From: Patescibacteria group bacterium | Lineage (GTDB): Bacteria; Patescibacteriota; Patescibacteriia; Veblenbacterales; UBA10138 | NCBI GenBank assembly: GCA_003512705.1 | Contig: DOPF01000069.1 | Span: forward strand, 220 to 8,087 | DNA: 7,868 bases | Reading direction: 5' to 3' | In this document: piece after piece, positions 1 to 5,693 of the stretch | Layout: every line of letters begins with the position of its first letter | Position numbering within the stretch: the first letter of the stretch is position 1 | Translations under genes and position numbers: made by a program | Notes under the pieces: generated by a model | The model's input: only the letters and a program-made list of their open reading frames with translations | Databases searched by the model: none | What the model was told of the DNA's origin: nothing

Positions 1-140
1 TCCCCCTCGACGCTGCTCGGGGTCGCAATGACTCCTTTTTATTTGTCATCGCGAGTCAGCCTACTGGCAGACGCGGCGACCTCAAGAGATTGCTTCGTCC
101 CGCCTGCGGCGGGACGAAGCAATGACGATTGGGCAATGAC
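1..140. repeat. Cluster of GCAATGAC-type palindromic dispersed repeats
   Basis: This gene-free stretch after the nrdJ stop codon carries the 8-mer GCAATGAC three times (25-32, 119-126, 133-140) and a one-base variant in the opposite orientation (GTCATCGC, 45-52). Positions 23-32 and 45-54 form a 10-bp inverted repeat with one mismatch around a T-rich loop. The wording (GTCATTGCGAG-like ends with an ATTGCTTCGTC core) resembles small intergenic palindromic repeats scattered through many bacterial genomes; that comparison is from memory. The left part is probably cut by the window edge. No coding potential is evident. Confidence 0.6.
89..123. repeat. Perfect 16-bp inverted repeat (strong hairpin)
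   Basis: Positions 89-104 and 108-123 are perfect reverse complements separated by the 3-base loop TGC. The tip is GC-rich (CCCGCC/GGCGGG). It lies 32 bp beyond the nrdJ stop, so nrdJ mRNA would fold it. In the nrdJ direction it is not followed by a T-run, so it is more likely a repeat-type hairpin that protects or punctuates the 3' end than a standard intrinsic terminator. Confidence 0.8.
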
Positions 141-154
141 TGATTGTCAAATTA

Positions 155-2452
155 CTACTTAATTTCGCAAGCGCCCGATACGCAGGCCAGTTCTTTGGCG
201 CCTTGGGTTTGATCGTCGTATTCGTAACTGACTACATTGGAAAAGTCTATCTCCGGGAATTTACTGGCTAATTCTTCGTATTTTTCGCGTGAGATTTCTT
301 CATACGGCGCTAACTGATACACATGTTCATCTTTAGGTAAGAAAGACAACCCGCCCACCAAGTCCCAATTTTCATACACCCAGTTACCTACCTGTAACCA
401 CTCGTCATTAGCGACCGAAATAGTGACTGACGGGTTGTGTTCGGTAAAGTTGGTTTTTAATACTTTCCAAAATTCTAACAGTTTAAGGGCTGATAAATCC
501 CGCCGCACAATAGCGCCGACGGGGGCTTTGATGGGGAATTCTAACACGTAAGTAGAGGCGGTTTTTTCGGTTTGGCCGACTTCGGGCTGATAAGGTACGC
601 CCATATCACGCAGCATCATAAACAAGGGGTTGTGATTTTCTATGCGCACGCGGCGAAGGTAGTAGGCAGCGTGCCGCGGGTGCATACCGGAAGCCGAATC
701 AAACAGCTGCGAACCATTACCCGCCGGTTTAACGCAAGTAACGCAGGTGGAAGGGTTAATGCTAAATTTTTTGGCGTACTCTTTATTTACTTCCACAGAC
801 AAATCGCGTAATTCTTTTAACAGCTGCGGATCGCGCGACAGTTGGTTATCCCAAAAACCGGTAATGGAAACTCCTAGTAAAGCCTCTTCTTGGCAATGTT
901 GTTGCCATTCGGGAGATAAATAAGGAAAATTAGTTAATGATGCTTGATAAGTTCCTAATATAGTTGCTAGACGAATTTTATTTTTAATTGATTCAACCGT
1001 ATCATCCTCGCGCACCACTACCTGGCTTAAGTTACAAAATTGTTTGTTCTTTAAAATAATTTCCCCGCACGGGTTAGTGCCGCTGGTTTGAGCGTCGGGC
1101 GCAAATATCGGCCAGCGCCGGCTGGGGAGCTGCTTTTCTAAACTGCCGCGGTTAAAAATTCCCCGCTCGCCGGAACCGGATTTTACTAAATTAGTCCACT
1201 CATCTAAAAATTGCGTTAGGCTGGGTTTGTCATTATACACCGCCGAGTTGTTGGCCATGCTGCGCTCGGGGTGTTTTAAATAAAACTGGCCGTTCTTGGC
1301 GTCGCGCATGTCGGGATCATCTAGATCGGAAAGTGAAATTAAAGCGGAGCGCCTAACACCGCCCATTACTACCACCTCGCCAATTTTACAAATAATGTCA
1401 TGGACATCTAACGTGGTTAGGTGTCGGCCTTGCCGCGACAACATTTTGTCGCGTGAAAAATCTAATACCGCTTTTAACGGGCCCGGGCCCGAAGCGCGGC
1501 CGCCCATGGTTTTAAGGCGCGATCCTTGCGGGCGAACTTTGGAATAGTCAAATTCTATATCTTTCCCCTCACTCCAAGCCTGCAAGCCCAAAGCTAAAGC
1601 ATCAGACCAGCTTTCTTTACTGTCTAGCACCACATGGGTAAATAGTTTAATGCCGGTTTGGCGGCGGATTATGGGCAGCATTTCCACAGTTTGCCGCTCT
1701 ACCGAAAAACCCACACCCGTGCCGCACATTAAAATATACATAATTTCAGCCAAATCCTGCCAAGCTGAGGGGGCAATAAACGAACAATTGTAAGCGCACA
1801 CGTTGGTCGCCCGCGCGGCCTTACCCGAACCCCACACCAAGCGCATAGAACCAAGCGCGTCCATGCTTAACATATTGGCACGCAGTTCGTCGTATTCTTT
1901 AGGCGCCAGCTTATCACCTAAATTCTCGCGCATAAAATCTAAATAGCGCTCGGTGGTTTCTACCCAAGTTTCGCGCCGGCCTTCATTAGGCAACCATTTA
2001 GAATAAGTAGAGTAATAAACAAACTCGGCTAACTGATTTCTAAAATACTTTTTACTTTGCTTGGCTAACTCCCTGACTTTGGCCGGCACCGGTCGTTTGG
2101 CCTCGCGGATTTTGGTATGTTCTTCCCGATACAAAATATACGCCTTAGCGGTTTTGAGCCACTTCGAGCGCATTAGCACTAACTCCACCACGTCTTGCAC
2201 TTGCTCGACGTTCGGTGTGGTGTGACCGTCGTAAAGTTCTTCCAACCGTTCATTAACCACAAAGGCCAACCGCGCCGCTTCTTCGCGCCCAAATTCACCA
2301 CTGGCTTGCCCAGCTTTGGTAATTGCTTCAATAATTTTCTTAGGATCAAAATCAACTATACGTCCATCACGTTTTATAACCTGTTGCAAACGACCGGCTT
2401 GAATAGTAACTGGAGAAGTGGATGATTGTGAAGAAGTTTTTGTTGGTGGCAT
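155..2452 (-). CDS. nrdJ: Adenosylcobalamin-dependent (class II) ribonucleotide reductase
   Basis: This enzyme reduces ribonucleotides to deoxyribonucleotides using a B12-generated thiyl radical, supplying DNA precursors in the cytoplasm without needing oxygen or an iron subunit. Residues about 21-115 form an ATP-cone (VIKRDGR at 25-31), the allosteric nucleotide sensor. The catalytic barrel follows, with cysteines at 219 and 223, the NPCGEI radical loop (Cys462, Glu464) and a partner Cys473 eleven residues later, the spacing known from the Lactobacillus leichmannii enzyme. The tail carries the Cys757/Cys762 shuttle pair (CVSGAC). The 765-residue length fits a monomeric triphosphate reductase; which phosphate level it uses cannot be read here. 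It is the second gene of an operon, 31 bp after nrdR, with no internal promoter seen and only an A/T-rich leader, no Shine-Dalgarno. No truncation or intein is seen. The segment between Cys223 and Cys462 seems shorter than in L. leichmannii, judged from memory. Confidence 0.95.
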   Translation of the reverse strand: MPPTKTSSQSSTSPVTIQAGRLQQVIKRDGRIVDFDPKKIIEAITKAGQASGEFGREEAARLAFVVNERLEELYDGHTTPNVEQVQDVVELVLMRSKWLKTAKAYILYREEHTKIREAKRPVPAKVRELAKQSKKYFRNQLAEFVYYSTYSKWLPNEGRRETWVETTERYLDFMRENLGDKLAPKEYDELRANMLSMDALGSMRLVWGSGKAARATNVCAYNCSFIAPSAWQDLAEIMYILMCGTGVGFSVERQTVEMLPIIRRQTGIKLFTHVVLDSKESWSDALALGLQAWSEGKDIEFDYSKVRPQGSRLKTMGGRASGPGPLKAVLDFSRDKMLSRQGRHLTTLDVHDIICKIGEVVVMGGVRRSALISLSDLDDPDMRDAKNGQFYLKHPERSMANNSAVYNDKPSLTQFLDEWTNLVKSGSGERGIFNRGSLEKQLPSRRWPIFAPDAQTSGTNPCGEIILKNKQFCNLSQVVVREDDTVESIKNKIRLATILGTYQASLTNFPYLSPEWQQHCQEEALLGVSITGFWDNQLSRDPQLLKELRDLSVEVNKEYAKKFSINPSTCVTCVKPAGNGSQLFDSASGMHPRHAAYYLRRVRIENHNPLFMMLRDMGVPYQPEVGQTEKTASTYVLEFPIKAPVGAIVRRDLSALKLLEFWKVLKTNFTEHNPSVTISVANDEWLQVGNWVYENWDLVGGLSFLPKDEHVYQLAPYEEISREKYEELASKFPEIDFSNVVSYEYDDQTQGAKELACVSGACEIK

Positions 2453-2483
2453 TGTATTTTGTATTATTAATTATTTTTATATA

Positions 2484-2945
2484 TCATTTAGAACGTTTCT
2501 TAGTTAAACCTTTTAGCTCTTTGGTAAAACTAGCTACATCCTGAAACGAGCGATACACCGACGCAAACCGGATATAAGCCACCTCGTCAAAACCTTTTAA
2601 ATGTTTCATGACTATCTCCCCGATGTCCCGGGAGGTAATTTCCGTTTTCTTGCGCTTCTGTATGTCCCGCTCAATTTTTTGTACCAACCGTTTAAACCGC
2701 TCCTGGGTATAAGGCCGCTTTTCTAACGAGTGCCGCAAGCCTTGCTCTAATTTTTCCTTGCTATAGGGCTCGTGCCGGCCGTCACGCTTAATTACGGCCA
2801 AATCCAGTATTTCTATTTCTTCGATGGAGGAAAAGCGGAAGCCGCATTTGGCGCATTCACGACGCCGGCGGATGGTTAAACCATCTGAAGATACCCGAGA
2901 ATCATTGACTTTGGTGTCGTAATAGCTGCAGGCCGGGCATTGCAT
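2484..2945 (-). CDS. nrdR: Transcriptional repressor NrdR
   Basis: NrdR is the nucleotide-sensing repressor of ribonucleotide reductase genes. The 153-residue length is normal for the family. A four-cysteine zinc ribbon binds DNA (Cys3, Cys6, Cys31, Cys34), with the usual arginine-rich stretch at 26-30. An ATP-cone covers about 47-137 (VIKRDGR at 51-57) and senses ATP/dATP. The start is fixed by MQCPAC, since family members begin Met-x-Cys-Pro-x-Cys. It is the first gene of the nrdR-nrdJ operon. Two NrdR boxes and a near-consensus promoter lie directly upstream, so it should repress itself together with the reductase. The 20 nt before the ATG are pyrimidine- and A/T-rich, with no Shine-Dalgarno. 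The C-terminal end is basic (KKRSK). Identification is firm. Confidence 0.97.
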   Translation of the reverse strand: MQCPACSYYDTKVNDSRVSSDGLTIRRRRECAKCGFRFSSIEEIEILDLAVIKRDGRHEPYSKEKLEQGLRHSLEKRPYTQERFKRLVQKIERDIQKRKKTEITSRDIGEIVMKHLKGFDEVAYIRFASVYRSFQDVASFTKELKGLTKKRSK

Positions 2946-2983
2946 ATAAGGAATATAAGGAAAAAATGGTGTTTATGTTTTAA

Positions 2984-2999
2984 ATACTATATCTAGTGG
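2984..2999 (-). promoter_or_regulatory. NrdR box 1 (downstream operator)
   Basis: The 16-mer ATACTATATCTAGTGG matches the NrdR box consensus acaCwAtATaTwGtgt at its conserved core (C, A, AT, T, G). It lies just downstream of the predicted transcription start for nrdR, where bound repressor would block promoter clearance. Its centre is 33 bp, about three helical turns, from the second box. Confidence 0.8.
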
Positions 3000-3010
3000 C
3001 ACTGATATAA

Positions 3011-3039
3011 ATGATAACGCTATATATAGTGGCTGTCAA
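3011..3039 (-). promoter_or_regulatory. Sigma70-type promoter of nrdR-nrdJ
   Basis: On the minus strand a perfect -35 TTGACA (3034-3039) is followed after exactly 17 bp by the -10 TATCAT (3011-3016, 5 of 6 consensus bases). The predicted transcription start is near 3004, giving a leader of about 58 nt before the nrdR ATG. The spacer is occupied by NrdR box 2, so repression by steric exclusion is expected. Confidence 0.85.
3017..3032 (-). promoter_or_regulatory. NrdR box 2 (promoter-spacer operator)
   Basis: The 16-mer ACGCTATATATAGTGG has a fully palindromic CTATATATAG core and matches the NrdR box consensus closely. It starts directly after the -10 hexamer and ends 1 bp before the -35 hexamer, so binding would exclude RNA polymerase. 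Together with box 1 it makes the paired arrangement usual for NrdR targets. Confidence 0.88.
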
Positions 3040-3101
3040 AGATTGGGCTAAAGTCAGTTTAAGGCCATTTTTAGGGCAAAATTATAAGTGTCGTTAAAGT
3101 T

Positions 3102-3110
3102 TGTGGATAA
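3102..3110 (-). promoter_or_regulatory. Consensus DnaA box upstream of nrdR promoter
   Basis: The minus strand reads TTATCCACA, a perfect match to the canonical DnaA box. It lies 63 bp upstream of the nrdR -35. DnaA boxes upstream of nrdAB regulate that operon in Escherichia coli, so a similar role is conceivable. It is a single site without neighbouring boxes, and chance cannot be excluded; no sign of an origin was seen. Confidence 0.45.
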
Positions 3111-3231
3111 GTTTTTCCCCACCACAGAATACCCCCTAACAAAGTGCTTTTTTTATGGGCAGTAACAATGGGTTGCCTGCCTATAGCCCAGACAATGAAT
3201 TCTGAGAAATTACTGCTGATTTTCGTCTTTC

Positions 3232-3240
3232 TGGTATACT
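3232..3240 (+). promoter_or_regulatory. Extended -10 promoter, predicted leaderless start
   Basis: TGGTATACT is an extended -10 element (TGn plus TATACT, 5 of 6 consensus bases). No good -35 hexamer is seen at 16-18 bp, which extended -10 promoters tolerate. Only 6 nt separate it from the ATG at 3247, so transcription would begin at or next to the A of the start codon. Confidence 0.6.
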
Positions 3241-3246
3241 TAATTT

Positions 3247-4242
3247 ATGCCAAGGGAATCTGGACCAGAACACCACGGGAACGAGGAGTCAAAGAGTTTT
3301 AATCCTGAAAAGGAGTTGGTTCGGATTGTAAAGCAGAATTATCCTCAGGTTGCGGATCAGATTGAAAAGTTGCTTCAGTCTGGCAGAGTTTTTGAGGGCA
3401 TTGAACGAGAATTCGAGGGTAGGATAAGTGCTGTTAGAGAGTATCAGAGACGTACTGCATCTAAGAGCGACGTCGAGCTTCGACGTGAAATTGAAACGCA
3501 AGATCGAGATGAGTTTGGAAGAGTTGATCGCGAGGATATTGTCGCTGATTGGTATGCGTTCAACGAAGAGCGTATTGGTGAACTTGAGGATACAATCTCG
3601 AGCCTTGGTGGTGATCCCAAAGACCCGCTAAGCCTTGAAGAGTTTGTAGAACAATCAACGAGAGTACTTGAGGCGTGCAGATTGGTATACCAAGCGGAGC
3701 AAGCGGGTCGAATGGCTGACAGCGGCTTGCCACGTGTGCCTTGGGACAAAGAGGATGAGGCCGCAGTGAATCAACTTGAGAATATTTCATCTAAGAATCC
3801 GGTTGCCCACACCGCGGCTGCTGAATGGAGACGTCTGCGCGAGTCAGGGCACCATCCCTTTGAAGCCAGGAAGCGTTTGTTTGAGCAGACACTACCCAAA
3901 CAGCTCACCGACGGGTATGATGATACGCTGCCGCAAGAGGATAGGATGCGTCTACTGAATGAAGTAAATCATGTGCTCTATAGGGGACAGTCGTTCCGTA
4001 CCATTACGGGTGATTGTCGTCTCTTAGGAGAAAAGGATCCGTTCGCGGCAGCGGTGCTAGCTGACCTTCAACAATTAACTCCTGAACAGCGGGCTGATTA
4101 CCGTATTGTGCGAGAGCATAGCTTGGCTGCGATTGAGCAAGCCAGCTTGCAATTAATGAAATCTGAAACGCCACCTGATGAGCTATCGAAACAAAATGAA
4201 CGCCATCTACGCGATTTGGTTGAACGATTAATGCATGAGTAA
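3247..4242 (+). CDS. Uncharacterised charged helical protein, 331 residues
   Basis: I do not recognise this protein. It has no signal peptide, no membrane segment and no cysteine cluster. It is rich in Glu, Asp, Arg and Gln and is expected to be soluble and mostly helical. The first 20 residues look disordered (Pro, Gly, His, Glu rich), and residues about 60-120 have long charged helical stretches that may form coiled coils. A Pro-Trp (PWDKEDEAA) near 168-176 and GQSFRTITGDCRLLG at 247-261 break the helical pattern and could serve as family markers. It is the only plus-strand gene, divergent from nrdR and convergent with ftsZ, so it is a single-gene unit. In its first 100 codons lysine is always AAG (5 of 5), and GAG and CAG are common, which may differ from the neighbours. 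The start follows an extended -10 by 6 nt, suggesting leaderless mRNA. The long open frame and the upstream promoter support a real gene; its function is unknown. Confidence 0.85.
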   Translation: MPRESGPEHHGNEESKSFNPEKELVRIVKQNYPQVADQIEKLLQSGRVFEGIEREFEGRISAVREYQRRTASKSDVELRREIETQDRDEFGRVDREDIVADWYAFNEERIGELEDTISSLGGDPKDPLSLEEFVEQSTRVLEACRLVYQAEQAGRMADSGLPRVPWDKEDEAAVNQLENISSKNPVAHTAAAEWRRLRESGHHPFEARKRLFEQTLPKQLTDGYDDTLPQEDRMRLLNEVNHVLYRGQSFRTITGDCRLLGEKDPFAAAVLADLQQLTPEQRADYRIVREHSLAAIEQASLQLMKSETPPDELSKQNERHLRDLVERLMHE

Positions 4243-4250
4243 GGGTTATG

Positions 4251-4278
4251 AAAAACCTCCCGGCCGATCACCGAGAGG
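4251..4278 (-). terminator. Intrinsic terminator after ftsZ
   Basis: Positions 4256-4263 (CCTCCCGG) and 4271-4278 (CCGAGAGG) pair with one mismatch around a 7-nt loop. On the minus strand the stem is followed at once by TTTTT (4255-4251), the standard form of an intrinsic terminator. It lies 23 nt past the ftsZ stop and 13 nt past the stop of the convergent 331-residue gene. In the plus direction only a short T-run (CTTTAAAT) follows, so it may also stop that gene less efficiently. Confidence 0.75.
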
Positions 4279-4301
4279 CTTTAAATCTATAAAATTTGGA
4301 C

Positions 4302-5504
4302 CTATTTTAGCTTTTTCCTAATAAACGCTGGGATTTCGTAGTCTTCGTCTGGCCCTTTGTCTTCCGGCATCATATCCACCGGTTCAGTTTCTTCGTAAAT
4401 CGGTGCCCGGCTGGGCATGGGCGGACGTTCTTTTACTTCGGCCTTTTTACTTTTAGACTTGCGCTCGGCTTCGGCAGCCCGCTCGGACTTAAAAAATGAC
4501 AAAGGCGAATAAGACGGAGCTGACGCCGAAACTTGGGTAATATTCTTTTTGGATAATTGGCTAAAACCAGTGGCAATTACGGTAATTCTAATTTCGTCTT
4601 TCAAATTTTCATCAATAATGGCGCCAAAAATTATTTTGGCATTAGGGTCGGCCGACGCGGTAATAACTCGAGCGGCTTCATTAACATCGTACATAGATAA
4701 ATCCGGTCCGCCGGTGATGGTAAACAAAATTCCTTTAGCGCCATCAACGGACATTTCCAGTAACGGCGATTCAATAGCCGATTTAGCAGCCTCCACCGCT
4801 TTATTTTCGCCCTTAGCAATGCCAATACCCATAAGGGCGGAACCGGCGCCGGCCATAATGGCTTTAACATCGGCAAAGTCAACGTTGATGAGTCCGGGAA
4901 TAGTAATAATATCGGAAATGCCTTGCACACCTTGGCGCAAAACTTCATCTACATACGTGAAGGCTTCCAGTAAAGTGGTTTTTTTATCTATCAATTGCAA
5001 AATGCGATCATTGGGAATAGTAATAATAGTGTCCACTTTATCGGTCAGCTGCGCCAAAGCGCGTTCGGCAATACTTCGCCGCTGCGCCCCCTCAAAACTA
5101 AATGGCTTGGTTACAACTGCAATAGTTAAAGAGCCAGCCGCCTGTGCAATTTCGGCCACCAACGGGCTGGCGCCCGACCCGGTGCCGCCGCCCAAGCCGC
5201 AAGTTAAAAACACCATGTCAGCGTTTTTGACCGTTTCTTTAATATCGTCTTTAGCCTCTTCGGCCGACTCGGCCCCTAATTCCGGATCCATACCCGCCCC
5301 CAGCCCGCGGGTGGTTTCCTTGCCAATTTGCACTTTTACGCCGGCACGGGATTGGTGCAGGGCTTGAGCATCGGTATTAACGGCAATAAATTCAACCCCC
5401 CGCGTTTTAGCCGATACCATGCGATTAATGGCCGCGCCGCCCGACCCCCCCACGCCAATGACTTTTATTTTGGCAAAGGTTTCTATAGCTGGTTTGACTT
5501 CCAT
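4302..5504 (-). CDS. ftsZ: Cell division protein FtsZ
   Basis: This tubulin-like GTPase polymerises at midcell into the division ring and recruits the other division proteins. The N-terminal GTP-binding domain shows KVIGVGGSGGAAINRM (14-29), the NTDAQAL loop (43-49) and the signature GGGTGSG (105-111). The T7 synergy loop NVDFADV (207-213) carries the aspartates that complete the neighbour's GTPase site. A C-terminal domain follows (to about 318), then a charged linker of about 70 residues, then the conserved tail YEIPAFIRKKLK (389-400) that binds FtsA and other partners. The 400-residue length is ordinary. The Ser in GGGTGSG matches the tubulin form; most bacterial FtsZ have GGGTGTG. It lies 189 bp after ftsA, with repeats in between, no Shine-Dalgarno and no convincing promoter of its own, so it is probably read from the ftsA promoter. 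A terminator follows. Confidence 0.98.
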   Translation of the reverse strand: MEVKPAIETFAKIKVIGVGGSGGAAINRMVSAKTRGVEFIAVNTDAQALHQSRAGVKVQIGKETTRGLGAGMDPELGAESAEEAKDDIKETVKNADMVFLTCGLGGGTGSGASPLVAEIAQAAGSLTIAVVTKPFSFEGAQRRSIAERALAQLTDKVDTIITIPNDRILQLIDKKTTLLEAFTYVDEVLRQGVQGISDIITIPGLINVDFADVKAIMAGAGSALMGIGIAKGENKAVEAAKSAIESPLLEMSVDGAKGILFTITGGPDLSMYDVNEAARVITASADPNAKIIFGAIIDENLKDEIRITVIATGFSQLSKKNITQVSASAPSYSPLSFFKSERAAEAERKSKSKKAEVKERPPMPSRAPIYEETEPVDMMPEDKGPDEDYEIPAFIRKKLK

Positions 5505-5510
5505 AGTAGA

Positions 5511-5545
5511 TTAGAATTAAGAATTTAGAATCGAGAATCTAGAAA
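5511..5545 (+). repeat. Heptamer array A (five 7-bp units)
   Basis: Five consecutive 7-bp units read TTAGAAT, TAAGAAT, TTAGAAT, CGAGAAT, CTAGAAA. Bases 3-6 of each unit are AGAA. The array ends 6 bp before the ftsZ ATG (read from the ftsZ side), so it occupies the ftsZ translation-initiation region. It is the inverted partner of the array at 5656-5690. Confidence 0.85.
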
Positions 5546-5655
5546 TTAATAAAGATATTATTTAGTTTGTCCTAAGTATGATTCAAGATACCCGCGTTTA
5601 ATGCAAGTAAAAACTCCGATATCTTGTTGATGAAAAATTGTTCATTCATAATAAA

Positions 5656-5690
5656 TTTCTAGATTCTAAATTCCAGATTCTAGATTCTAA
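5656..5690 (-). repeat. Heptamer array B (five 7-bp units, inverted)
   Basis: On the minus strand five units read TTAGAAT, CTAGAAT, CTGGAAT, TTAGAAT, CTAGAAA. It begins 3 bp after the ftsA stop codon. Aligned with array A it matches at 29 of 35 positions, with identical first and last units, so the two arrays form 35-bp arms of an inverted repeat around a 110-bp centre (5546-5655). In the ftsA-ftsZ transcript the arms could pair. Confidence 0.85.
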
Positions 5691-5693
5691 AAT

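Larger units (their letters stand above)
2946..3246. other. Divergent intergenic regulatory region
   Basis: This 301-bp gene-free stretch separates nrdR (leftward) from the 331-residue gene (rightward). The left third holds the nrdR promoter and two NrdR boxes. The middle has a perfect DnaA box at 3102-3110 and a T7 run at 3148-3154. The right third has an 8-bp inverted repeat (3155-3162 with 3177-3184, one G-T pair) of unknown role, then an extended -10 element next to the ATG at 3247. No small gene or structured RNA was recognised. Confidence 0.7.

Noticed and set aside
1..140. CRISPR array, because of repeated short motifs
   Set aside because: The copies are only 8 bp, irregularly spaced and in both orientations, with no constant spacer length and no cas genes.
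1480..1493. GC-rich palindrome GGGCCCGGGCCC inside nrdJ
   Set aside because: It encodes a Gly-Pro-Gly-Pro stretch in a continuous conserved frame, so codon choice explains it; no regulatory context is visible.
2946..3010. Cobalamin riboswitch in the nrdR-nrdJ leader
   Set aside because: The predicted leader is only about 58 nt and A/T-rich, far too short for a B12 riboswitch, and no B12-box-like sequence is seen.
3040..3240. Replication origin, because of a DnaA box and AT-rich DNA
   Set aside because: Only one DnaA box is present, with no cluster, no dnaA or dnaN neighbour and no extended AT-rich unwinding element.
3444..3749. A 101-codon minus-strand frame, and other frames opposite or overlapping the 331-residue gene
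   Set aside because: They are low-complexity Ser/Arg/Leu-rich translations inside a longer continuous frame that has its own promoter.
4549..5367. A 272-codon open frame on the plus strand opposite ftsZ
   Set aside because: It lies entirely antisense to the unmistakable ftsZ, and its Ser/Ala/Pro-rich translation resembles no protein; it is a shadow of the biased codon use of ftsZ.
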